A DNA stretch of 64,000 nt from an uncultured Pelagibacteraceae bacterium (lineage in GTDB: Bacteria; Pseudomonadota; Alphaproteobacteria; Pelagibacterales; Pelagibacteraceae). The notes under the pieces are model-generated. The model was not told the origin of the DNA. It ran no database searches and saw only the letters and a program-made list of their open reading frames with translations. The translations under genes and the position numbers were made by a program. Of this stretch, positions 8,077 to 16,049 are shown piece by piece (the stretch's first letter is position 1; each line of letters begins with the position of its first letter). The stretch spans positions 124,001 through 188,000 of the forward strand of contig CACMIX010000001.1 in assembly GCA_902613855.1 (NCBI GenBank). Direction: 5' to 3'.

Positions 8077-9195
8077 ATGAGAAAATTAAGTAAATTGATA
8101 CTTGCTCTTTCTTTTGTTGTATCTGTAACTTCTTCAGCCTTTGCTGTTACTGTAGCATCTTGGGGTGGAGCTTATACAGACTCTCAAAAACAAGGGTACG
8201 GTGATCCAACAGCAGCAGCTCTAGGTGTAGATATTAATTGGGTTGACTATTCAGGTGGATTATCAGAAATCAAAGCACAAAAAGAAGCGGGTGCTATAAC
8301 TTGGGATATTATCGATGTATTTGCATTTGATACTATTAACGGTTGTGATGAAGGTTTGTTTGTTAAATTTGATTTTGACAAAGACTTTCCAGCAGCTCCA
8401 GACGGAACACCTGCAAGTGAAGACTTTTTTGCTCCAATGCCAAGTGAGTGTGCAGTAGGAAATATTCTGTACTCATGGAACTATGCTTTTGATACAAGAG
8501 CTTTTGATGGTAAAGAACCAAAAACTATCAAAGACTTTTTTAACACTAAAAAATTTCCAGGTAAAAGAGCAATTTATAAAAGTGCTCTTACAAATCTAGA
8601 AATTGCTTTAGCTGCTGATGGCGTAAATATGGGTAAAGGTGGAGAACTACTTTACAGAAAGCTTGAAGAAGAAGGCGGTGTTGACAGAGCAATGAATAAA
8701 ATTAAAGAACTTTGTACAGATCCAAATGGTGGATGTGTATTCTGGTCTGCAGGTGCTCAACCACCAGAATTATTAGTTGCTGGTGAAGTTGTAATGGCAA
8801 CTGGTTGGAACGGAAGATTCTTTAACGCTGAAGTAGGTGAAGGCGCTCCAATTAAGCAAGTATGGCATGGTCAAGGTCTTGACTATGAGTACTTTGCATT
8901 AGTTAAGGGTGGACCAGATGAAGCAAATGCTAAAAAAGCTTTAGCTATGATGACTAACACTGAAATGTTAGCTGGTAGTGCGAAGTACATTGCATATGCT
9001 CCATACAGATTATCATCTTTAGAAATTATCAAAGCTAATGAGCCTTGGTACAAAGATGGTAAAACTGAAATGATGCCTCAAATGCCTACATCTCCTCAAA
9101 ATACTAAGAAATATTTCTTAGTTGATCCTTTCTACTGGGCTGACAACGGAACAGAGATTGGTGAAAAATGGGAAGCAATGAAAGCAGGCCTATAA
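8077..9195 (+). CDS. ABC transporter periplasmic substrate-binding protein, polyamine type
   Basis: A 372-residue protein starting MRKLSKLILALSFVVSVTSS with a cleavable signal peptide ending in AFA near residue 23. I chose the ATG at 8077 because it has a good Shine-Dalgarno (GGAGG at 8068-8072) and starts the signal peptide; a longer in-frame reading from 8002 runs through the promoter. The mature N-terminus (VTVASWGGAYTDSQKQ) is typical of the PotD/PotF and related class of binding proteins. Four cysteines in the mature protein (in INGCDEG, PSECAVG, ELCTDP and GGCVFW) could form two disulfides. The ligand is not readable; polyamines or other cationic or zwitterionic compounds are candidates. 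A strong terminator follows directly, so the mRNA for this gene can be in excess over the permeases. Confidence 0.88.
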   Translation: MRKLSKLILALSFVVSVTSSAFAVTVASWGGAYTDSQKQGYGDPTAAALGVDINWVDYSGGLSEIKAQKEAGAITWDIIDVFAFDTINGCDEGLFVKFDFDKDFPAAPDGTPASEDFFAPMPSECAVGNILYSWNYAFDTRAFDGKEPKTIKDFFNTKKFPGKRAIYKSALTNLEIALAADGVNMGKGGELLYRKLEEEGGVDRAMNKIKELCTDPNGGCVFWSAGAQPPELLVAGEVVMATGWNGRFFNAEVGEGAPIKQVWHGQGLDYEYFALVKGGPDEANAKKALAMMTNTEMLAGSAKYIAYAPYRLSSLEIIKANEPWYKDGKTEMMPQMPTSPQNTKKYFLVDPFYWADNGTEIGEKWEAMKAGL

Positions 9196-9232
9196 TTTCA
9201 GTTTTAAACGCTGAATTAATATAATATATTTA

Positions 9233-9264
9233 GGGCGGTTATTAATTAACCGCCCTTTTTTTTT
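9233..9264 (+). terminator. rho-independent terminator behind the binding-protein gene
   Basis: A perfect 9-bp stem GGGCGGTTA / TAACCGCCC (9233-9241 and 9247-9255) with a 5-base loop is followed by nine T residues (9256-9264). It is unusually G+C-rich for this genome. The permease start codon begins at the very next base, 9265. It probably works as a partial terminator that reduces transcription of the permeases relative to the binding protein. Confidence 0.9.
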
Positions 9265-10527
9265 ATGAGCTCAGAAACAAAACAAATTTTAACTACTGAC
9301 GGAATTCCACTTGAGGTCAGTCTAAAAAAGGCAGAAAAGAAGAATAAAATCAAAGCTTTTCTTCTTGTTGCTCCATTACTGTTATTCTTATTCATTACAT
9401 ATGTTTTTCCAATTGGGGAGATGTTTACAAGAAGTGTAGACGATAAAATGATAACAAATATGCTTCCTAAAACTTTTAAAGCTATGGAAAAATGGGATGG
9501 AAAAGAGTTGCCACCAGAAGAAGTTTTTGCTGGTTTCTATTCAGACTACAAGGTTTTAATTGAAAATCAAACACAAGGTAAACTTGGTCAAAGATTAAAC
9601 AAAGAAAAAAATGGTTTTAACTCCATTACTAAAAAATTAATGAGACAAATCAAAAGAAATAAAATTGATGAAAGTCAAAGTATCAAAGAGCAAATTATGA
9701 AAGTCCATAAAAGATGGAGAGATGTAGAATATTGGCAAGCAATAAAACGAACTGCTCCTCCTTACACTATGGCAAAATATTTAAAAGGTATGGATATGTA
9801 CTTTGCAGCGGATGGGAGTATTGCACAAGTAGATGAAGATAGACGAATACACAGAATACTTTGGTTAAGAACCTTAGAAATAGCATTGTTTGTAACAATT
9901 TTCTGTTTTTTAATGGGTTATCCAATAGCTCACTTACTTGCAACATTGCCAATGAAATATAGCAATCTTTTAATGATATGTGTCCTATTACCTTTTTGGA
10001 CCTCTCTACTAGTAAGAACTGCCAGTTGGATGATTTTACTCCAGCAACAGGGAGTGGTAAATGACTTCTTTGTACTAATTGGTCTTGTTGCAGACAATAA
10101 TAGGCCAGAGATGATGTATAATAAAGTTGGAACCTATGTGGCAATGACACAAATATTATTACCTTTCATGGTGCTGCCACTTTATAGTGTGATGAAAACA
10201 ATATCCCCAAGTTTAATGAGGGCAGGGAAATCTTTAGGTGGAACCCCATTTGTTGCTTTTTGGAAAGTTTATTTTCCATTAACTATTCCAGGTATTGGTG
10301 CTGGATGTTTGTTGGTATTTATTTTAGCAATTGGGTATTATATTACACCAGCATTAGTTGGAGGAGCCTCAGGAACTTTAATTAGCAATCAAATTGCGTA
10401 TCACATGAAATCAACACTAGATTGGAGTTTTGCATCAGCCATGGGTCTAATGCTGTTGTCAGGAGTTTTAGTAATTTATTGGATTTATAACAAGTTAGTA
10501 GGAGTGGATAATATTAAATTAGGATAA
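9265..10527 (+). CDS. ABC transporter permease, PotB type, with a large periplasmic insertion
   Basis: A 420-residue inner-membrane permease. A first transmembrane helix (about residues 32-52, FLLVAPLLLFLFITYVFPIG) is followed by a hydrophilic stretch of about 140 residues, then the usual five helices of the PotB/PotH core with the cytoplasmic coupling motif (SLMRAGKSLGGTPFVAFWKVYFPL, split here by description) near residue 316. PotB proteins are usually around 280-300 residues; the extra length is in the region after helix 1, which in this topology faces the periplasm and could contact the binding protein. The ATG directly follows the T-tract of the upstream terminator and has no Shine-Dalgarno; the next in-frame ATG is about 50 codons later, beyond the first helix, so this start is the likely one. 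Confidence 0.88.
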   Translation: MSSETKQILTTDGIPLEVSLKKAEKKNKIKAFLLVAPLLLFLFITYVFPIGEMFTRSVDDKMITNMLPKTFKAMEKWDGKELPPEEVFAGFYSDYKVLIENQTQGKLGQRLNKEKNGFNSITKKLMRQIKRNKIDESQSIKEQIMKVHKRWRDVEYWQAIKRTAPPYTMAKYLKGMDMYFAADGSIAQVDEDRRIHRILWLRTLEIALFVTIFCFLMGYPIAHLLATLPMKYSNLLMICVLLPFWTSLLVRTASWMILLQQQGVVNDFFVLIGLVADNNRPEMMYNKVGTYVAMTQILLPFMVLPLYSVMKTISPSLMRAGKSLGGTPFVAFWKVYFPLTIPGIGAGCLLVFILAIGYYITPALVGGASGTLISNQIAYHMKSTLDWSFASAMGLMLLSGVLVIYWIYNKLVGVDNIKLG

Positions 10528-10529
10528 TT

Positions 10530-11384
10530 ATGGCTTTACCAAGTTATACAGAAACACGTTATAGAATTTGGCATTACTTTTACGTTGCTATTTGTACTTT
10601 CGTATTTTTCTTTTTAATTGCACCTCTGTTTGTAATTTTCCCTTTGTCATTTAATGCAGAAGAGTTTTTGGTTTTTTCTGAAGGAATGAAAAGACTTGAT
10701 CCAGATGCTTTCTCTTTTAGATGGTATCATGAAATGGTTTATGGAACTAAAAATCCATGGGGATTAGCTGCAAAAAATAGTTTTATAATTGCAATATTTG
10801 CAACTATCGGTTCAATTATATTGGGAACACTTGCTGCTTTAGGACTTAGTAGTAGGCATATGCCCTATAAGGGTTTGATTATGGCAGTTTTAATTTCTCC
10901 AATGATTGTTCCATTGATTATATCTGGAGTAGCTATTTTCTTTTTCATGGCAAAAGTTGGTTTAGCAGCAACACATACAGGAATAGTTTTGGCTCATATT
11001 ATATTAGGCACTCCCTTTGTGGTAATTACCGTTACAGCAACACTGTCAGGTTTTGATCATAGTGTTACTCGAGCAGCTTCAAGCTTAGGTAGTAATCCAG
11101 TTAACACATTTATGAAAATAACATTACCTTTAATACTTCCAGGAGTTATTTCAGGAGGATTGTTTGCATTCGTTACTTCTTTTGACGAAGTGGTTGTTGT
11201 ATTATTTTTAGCAGGGTTGGAGAATACAACTATTCCAGTTCAAATGTGGACAGGTTTAAGAGAACAGCTAAGTCCAACTATTCTTGCAGTTGCAACATGT
11301 TTAATTATTTTATCTACTTTAATTTTAGTCACTGCAGAATTATTAAGAAGAAGATCTGAGAGATTAAGAGGAATAAATAGATAA
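10530..11384 (+). CDS. ABC transporter permease, PotC type
   Basis: A 284-residue permease with six predicted transmembrane helices. The first helix is at about residues 16-38 (FYVAICTFVFFFLIAPLFVI). The coupling loop ATLSGFDHSVTRAASSLGSN is near residue 171, and the second-subunit hallmark VTSFDEVVVVLFLAG is close to residue 215. It starts 2 bases after the stop of the PotB-type gene, so the two membrane subunits should be made together. With the ATPase at 6869 and the binding protein at 8077 the transporter is complete. The C-terminus (RRRSERLRGINR) is basic and cytoplasmic. Confidence 0.9.
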   Translation: MALPSYTETRYRIWHYFYVAICTFVFFFLIAPLFVIFPLSFNAEEFLVFSEGMKRLDPDAFSFRWYHEMVYGTKNPWGLAAKNSFIIAIFATIGSIILGTLAALGLSSRHMPYKGLIMAVLISPMIVPLIISGVAIFFFMAKVGLAATHTGIVLAHIILGTPFVVITVTATLSGFDHSVTRAASSLGSNPVNTFMKITLPLILPGVISGGLFAFVTSFDEVVVVLFLAGLENTTIPVQMWTGLREQLSPTILAVATCLIILSTLILVTAELLRRRSERLRGINR

Positions 11385-11420
11385 TTTACCTAAATATACT
11401 TTTCATATATAGAACTTAGA

Positions 11421-13643
11421 GTGGAAATTAAAAAAGTAGTTATTATTGGATCAGGCACTATGGGTAGTGGGATTGCTGCTCATTTATGTAATGCAAATAT
11501 TCCAGTAACATTGTTGGATTTAACTACTGATATAAGCACCAATGCTAGAGATAGAATCTTTAAATCAAGACCACCATTATTAATTGATAAATCTAAAATT
11601 AATAACATTAAAGTAGGAAATATTTCAGATGACTTTGATACAGTTAAAGAAGCTGATTGGATAGTCGAAGCGGTTGTTGAGAGAATAGATATTAAACATC
11701 AAATATACGATAAAATATTTAAATCTAGAAAAGATGGAGCAATAGTCTCCTCAAACACATCCTCAATTCCAATTAAAGTACTTTCACAAAATTTGACCAA
11801 CGAACAAAAAAAAGATTTTTGTATTACACACTTCTTTAATCCTGTTAGATACATGGGCTTGTTAGAAATTGTTAAAAATGAAAATAATGATTTAGAAAAA
11901 ATAAATGCACTTCAAAAATTTTGTGAGATTGAACTTGGTAAAGGGGCAATAGTTTGTAACGATACTCCAGGTTTTTTAGGAAATAGGGTTGGTGTATATG
12001 CTATGCAAATAGCAATGACCGAAGCCTTTAAAATGAAATTAACTGTTGAAGAAGCTGACGCAATTTTTGGAAGACCAATGGGAATCCCTAAAACAGGAGT
12101 TTTTGGACTTTATGATTTAATTGGCATTGATTTAATGGCCGATGTACTAAAAAGTTTTATAAAAGAGTTACCTGAAACTGACAAATTTCATGAAGTTGCA
12201 CAAGAAATTCCTCTAATTAAAAAACTAATTGAAACTGGTTATACTGGTCGAAAAGGTAAAGGTGGCTTTTATAGAATAAATAAAGATGGGGGTACAAAAA
12301 TTTTAGAGGCCCTAAATCTTGAAACAGGAGATTATTCCCCTAGCAAAAAAATCGATATTAAATCTAAAAAAGTTGATCTTAAAAAATTAATTAATCGAGA
12401 TGATAAACATGGTGAGTATGCGTGGTCAGTAATTTCAAAAATAATCAAATATGCATCATCTTTGGTAACTGAAATTACAGACGAATTTAACGATATAGAT
12501 GAAGCAATGAGACTTGGTTTTAATTGGTCCAAAGGACCTTTTGAGATGTTAGAAGAAATTGGAGTAGAAAACTTTTTTAACAAAATAGATAATTATAGTG
12601 GGAACAAATTTTTAGAGAATCTTGCAAAATCAAAAAATGAAAATTTTTATGGAGAGAGACAAAAATATACAAAAATTGAAACTTTAGGAAAAGCTAAGAG
12701 AAAGGCTCAAAGCATCGATGGAAATAGCTCTGCCCAAATTTATAAATTTAAAGACTATAATATTGTTGAGTTTACCACAAAAGCAAACGCTCTAGATTAT
12801 GACTCTATGGATGCTTTAAAAAAAGCAACAGATAAACCTTTAATTATTATTAATGAAAGTATGCAATTCTCTGCAGGAGTAAATTTAAGTTATACGATGG
12901 ATTTTGCAAATCGAGGAGATTTTAAATCTATTGAAAAATTTATTAAATATTTCCAAGAAACGTGTAAAGAGCTTAAGTATTCAAAATATCCAGTGATATC
13001 TGCACCTTCAGGTTTAACTTTAGGAGGAGGCTTTGAAGTTCTTGTGCAAAGTAATTTTGTTGCATCGCACACGAATATTGTAATTGGTTTAGTTGAGACA
13101 ATAGTAGGATTGATCCCAGCTGGTGGTGGTTGCAAAGAAATGTTGGCAAGATGGCAAAATACAGAAGAAAGTAAAAAAGATCCAAATTTTGCTCCATTAA
13201 AAGTTTTTGACATTATTGGTTATGGTAAGACAGCAACTTCACCGGTGGAGGCAGAACCTTTAAAATACCTTAAGCCAGAAGACAAAAAAATAATGAATAG
13301 AAATAGTTTGCTCGAAGCATCAAAACAAATTTTAGATGAAAACCGAGATTTTAAATCGCCATCTGAATTAGTATTCAATTTGCCAGGTGAGAGTGTTAGA
13401 GGCGAAATGCAAAAAGTTTTAGATAAACTTTACAATGATAAAGTTATACTAGATCACGGCATGGTAGTTGCTAAAGAATTAGCTTATGTACTAAGTGGTG
13501 GAGATACATCAATAGACAAAAAACTTTCAGAAGACGATTTGTTTAAATTAGAGCTAGATGCTTTTATGAAGCTTATTGAAACCCCTAAAACTCAGGAAAG
13601 AATAAAGCATACTCTTGCAACTGGAAAACCTTTAGTTAATTAG
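11421..13643 (+). CDS. 3-hydroxyacyl-CoA dehydrogenase / enoyl-CoA hydratase fusion, FadN type
   Basis: A 740-residue two-domain beta-oxidation enzyme with a GTG start. The N-terminal half is the NAD-binding dehydrogenase: Rossmann motif GSGTMGSGIAAHL (residues 9-21), EAVVERIDIK, the catalytic region THFFNPVRYMGLLEIV near residue 139, and NDTPGFLGNRVG. The C-terminal third (from about residue 450) is a crotonase-like domain with an oxyanion-hole stretch SAPSGLTLGGGFEVLVQS and GLIPAGGGCKEML. This order, dehydrogenase first, is the reverse of FadB/FadJ and matches FadN-like enzymes. No thiolase or acyl-CoA dehydrogenase is adjacent. It is 36 bases behind the PotC-type permease on the same strand, which may mean a link between the imported compound and CoA-based catabolism, but that is speculative. 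Confidence 0.88.
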   Translation: MEIKKVVIIGSGTMGSGIAAHLCNANIPVTLLDLTTDISTNARDRIFKSRPPLLIDKSKINNIKVGNISDDFDTVKEADWIVEAVVERIDIKHQIYDKIFKSRKDGAIVSSNTSSIPIKVLSQNLTNEQKKDFCITHFFNPVRYMGLLEIVKNENNDLEKINALQKFCEIELGKGAIVCNDTPGFLGNRVGVYAMQIAMTEAFKMKLTVEEADAIFGRPMGIPKTGVFGLYDLIGIDLMADVLKSFIKELPETDKFHEVAQEIPLIKKLIETGYTGRKGKGGFYRINKDGGTKILEALNLETGDYSPSKKIDIKSKKVDLKKLINRDDKHGEYAWSVISKIIKYASSLVTEITDEFNDIDEAMRLGFNWSKGPFEMLEEIGVENFFNKIDNYSGNKFLENLAKSKNENFYGERQKYTKIETLGKAKRKAQSIDGNSSAQIYKFKDYNIVEFTTKANALDYDSMDALKKATDKPLIIINESMQFSAGVNLSYTMDFANRGDFKSIEKFIKYFQETCKELKYSKYPVISAPSGLTLGGGFEVLVQSNFVASHTNIVIGLVETIVGLIPAGGGCKEMLARWQNTEESKKDPNFAPLKVFDIIGYGKTATSPVEAEPLKYLKPEDKKIMNRNSLLEASKQILDENRDFKSPSELVFNLPGESVRGEMQKVLDKLYNDKVILDHGMVVAKELAYVLSGGDTSIDKKLSEDDLFKLELDAFMKLIETPKTQERIKHTLATGKPLVN

Positions 13644-14284
13644 TTTTCTAATAATTGAAATTCTTTAATATAATCAGGCCGCAATACATAATCTGTTTTA
13701 TTACCAACTTTAATTTTTTTTAAAGCATCCAAGCCAAAGATTACCTTACCAACTGGCGTATATTCTCCTTGGTATAAGGGAATATCTTTTAAGATAATAA
13801 AAAATTCACTATCCTCAGTATCAAATTCCCCCCTGGCCATAGCAACAGTTCCTGCTTTAAATTCGTAATAATTACTTAATTCTGATTTTAATTTACCAAG
13901 TTTAGACGTACCACTTCCAATTTTAAAATAGTTTATATTATCATGATAACCAAACTCAAGATCACCTGCTTGAACCAAAGTATTTTCTATAACACGATAA
14001 AATGCTGAATTATTATACAAACCTGAATTAACAAAATATTTAAATCTCTCGACCGAATTAGGTGAAACTTGAGGATAAAGTTCAATTGCAACTTTTCCAC
14101 ACTCAACATCCATAATAGCTAAATTTTTTGGATCACTAATTGTAAGTTCATCTAAATCAAGTTCTTTTACAAATAAACATTTATTTTTAATCAAATAATA
14201 AGAACCAAAAGTAAAAACTGCTAATGAAATTAGAAAGGTAAATAATATTTTTTCTGATAATGATGATTTAATTTTTTTAATCAT
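13640..14284 (-). CDS. membrane-anchored cyclophilin-type peptidyl-prolyl isomerase
   Basis: A 214-residue protein. An N-terminal hydrophobic helix (about residues 13-31) should anchor it in the inner membrane with the catalytic domain in the periplasm. The cyclophilin domain follows: VECGKVAIELYPQVSPNSVERF, then YNNSAFYRVIENTLVQAGD near residue 91, GTVAMARGEFDTEDSEFFII and YTPVGKVIFGLDAL. The central FHRVI/QGGD-like motif is altered to FYRVI and QAGD, so isomerase activity may be reduced. It converges on the beta-oxidation gene with a 4-base overlap of the two ends. Its start overlaps the stop of the upstream HExxH protein by one base, so these two are co-translated and may act together in the cell envelope. 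Confidence 0.85.
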   Translation of the reverse strand: MIKKIKSSLSEKILFTFLISLAVFTFGSYYLIKNKCLFVKELDLDELTISDPKNLAIMDVECGKVAIELYPQVSPNSVERFKYFVNSGLYNNSAFYRVIENTLVQAGDLEFGYHDNINYFKIGSGTSKLGKLKSELSNYYEFKAGTVAMARGEFDTEDSEFFIILKDIPLYQGEYTPVGKVIFGLDALKKIKVGNKTDYVLRPDYIKEFQLLEN

Positions 14285-15015
14285 TAAAATATGAAGTTAT
14301 TATCAATTAATTTTAAATTTTTTTCTAAATATTTGACTTTATTTTTTAATATTAAGTCATTCTCAATTTTTTTTTCTACTAACTCTTTTTTAGTCATAAG
14401 AAAGGAAAAAATTTCAGCCATATCCTCTGAAGGAATAGATTTTGAATATTCCGTTAAAAATCCATCTGTATTTTTATAGAGACTAAGATCAGTACGATCT
14501 GAACAAGTTGAACATTCTGCATATTTAAAAGATGTTCTATTAAATTTAGACCATAAAGCTTCATCAAATATCATGTTGTGCTTTGCTTGTATCATATGAA
14601 AGAATTCATGGTGGATCATTCTTTCAAAGTGTTTTTGATTGAAGTTAATATCTAAGATTAATGACCTTTTAAGAATGTTTGGTATTCCTCCAGTGTTAAT
14701 TGAAGAAACAGTTAGATTTTCACATAAAATAATGAATTTGAGATTATTCTTGATTAAAAAATCTGCTTTATATTTGTTTAAATTCTTTTCAACAATTGGA
14801 TATTTTTTATCTAATTCTTTTTTTTTTGATTTATTACAAGAAATATTTTTTTTTAATCCTATTTTAAAGTTACTCTCAGCATATAAATATTTTAATCCAT
14901 TTAAACTGTTTGTATTATAGATTTCTAAATTAGGGATTTTTAACAGATTAAAAATTTCATTCGCATTTACTACTGAAATATTAAATATTAGTATTATAGA
15001 AATTATATATTTCAT
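14284..15015 (-). CDS. putative exported zinc metallopeptidase (HExxH)
   Basis: A 243-residue protein that I cannot assign to a named family. It starts with a signal-peptide-like segment (MKYIISIILIFNISVVNA, residues 1-18) and so is probably periplasmic. Residues 136-140 read HEFFH, the HExxH zinc motif, in a helix-like context (ERMIHHEFFHMIQAKHN), and a downstream SEDMAEIF (about 196-203) offers a glutamate third ligand as in gluzincins. Two cysteines in ECSTCSD (about 167-171) may form a disulfide or bind metal. The gene is translationally coupled to a cyclophilin-type isomerase, which fits an envelope maintenance role. Enzymatic activity is inferred from the motif alone. Confidence 0.6.
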   Translation of the reverse strand: MKYIISIILIFNISVVNANEIFNLLKIPNLEIYNTNSLNGLKYLYAESNFKIGLKKNISCNKSKKKELDKKYPIVEKNLNKYKADFLIKNNLKFIILCENLTVSSINTGGIPNILKRSLILDINFNQKHFERMIHHEFFHMIQAKHNMIFDEALWSKFNRTSFKYAECSTCSDRTDLSLYKNTDGFLTEYSKSIPSEDMAEIFSFLMTKKELVEKKIENDLILKNKVKYLEKNLKLIDNNFIF

Positions 15016-15069
15016 TAGATTATTATAGACGAATAATGCTAGATAATATTAACTTAGTTTTAAAATAAA

Positions 15070-16029
15070 ATGAAAAAAGAAAAAAATAAAAATCCAATTC
15101 AGCCAGTAAGTGGCACGAAAGTTCCAAGATATGCAGGCCCGTCTACATTTGCTAGATTGCCTGAGTTAAGAGACGTTGAAAGCTGCGATGTAGCAATAGT
15201 AGGTGTGCCCTTTGATGCAGGAACTAGTTATAGACCTGGAGCAAGATTTGGACCACAAAGTATTCGCCAAGCCTCTAGACATTTAAGAACAAATTATCAT
15301 CCAAGTTATGATGTTGAGCCCTTTAAAATTCAACAAGTGGCTGACGCAGGTGATATAGCATGTAATCCATTTAGTATCGATGAAGCCATCAAACAAATTG
15401 AAGTAGGAGCTACAGATTTATTAAAAAAAGTAGGTGGTATAATTAGTCTAGGTGGAGATCACACAATTGCTGTACCTTTGTTAAGAGCAATAAATAAAAA
15501 AAATAATGGTCCAGTCTCTTTAGTACATTTTGATGCTCATCTAGATACATGGGATACTTACTTTGGTGCACCTTATACACATGGAACTCCATTTAGAAGA
15601 GCTAGAGAAGAAGGATTATTTTTAGATGATGCCTCAATGCATGTTGGTATTCGAGGGCCACTCTATAGTAGAGATGATATAAAAAATGATGAAAGTTTTG
15701 GTTTTAAAATAATTCATTGTGATGAATTTCAAACTGATGGAACAGATAAAATAGCTGAAAGAATTAGAAAAAGAGTTGGAGATAATCCATTATACCTTTC
15801 AATTGATATTGATGTGCTAGATCCTGCTTTTGCTCCTGGAACAGGTACACCTGAAATCGCAGGAATGACAACTAGAGAGATGGTAAATGTTTTAAGAGGC
15901 TTATCAGGTTTGAATCTTGTATCAGCTGATGTTGTAGAGGTTTCTCCAGCTTATGACCATGCAGAAGTTACTTCTCTAGCTGCAGCAACAATAGTGTATG
16001 AATTAACTAATTTGTTTGCAAAAACATAA
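15070..16029 (+). CDS. agmatinase / guanidino-acid ureohydrolase
   Basis: A 319-residue member of the arginase/agmatinase family, which uses two manganese ions to hydrolyse a guanidino group to urea. The metal-binding motifs are intact: GGDHTIAVPLL (about residues 130-140), SLVHFDAHLDTWDTYFG (about 154-170) and YLSIDIDVLDPAFAPGTGTP (about 242-261). The N-terminal PRYAGPSTFARLPEL and GVPFDAGTSYRPGARFGPQ are typical of the agmatinase and guanidinobutyrase branch rather than arginase. The next gene, 20 bases on, is an aldehyde dehydrogenase. That pairing fits catabolism of agmatine or of a guanidinoaldehyde/guanidinobutyrate. The exact substrate cannot be settled from sequence. Confidence 0.85.
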   Translation: MKKEKNKNPIQPVSGTKVPRYAGPSTFARLPELRDVESCDVAIVGVPFDAGTSYRPGARFGPQSIRQASRHLRTNYHPSYDVEPFKIQQVADAGDIACNPFSIDEAIKQIEVGATDLLKKVGGIISLGGDHTIAVPLLRAINKKNNGPVSLVHFDAHLDTWDTYFGAPYTHGTPFRRAREEGLFLDDASMHVGIRGPLYSRDDIKNDESFGFKIIHCDEFQTDGTDKIAERIRKRVGDNPLYLSIDIDVLDPAFAPGTGTPEIAGMTTREMVNVLRGLSGLNLVSADVVEVSPAYDHAEVTSLAAATIVYELTNLFAKT

Positions 16030-16049
16030 AGAGAGGATAGTTTTCTTAA

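Noticed and set aside
12890-13213. Open frames opposite the beta-oxidation gene
   Set aside because: They show no family features and are antisense to the conserved crotonase domain.
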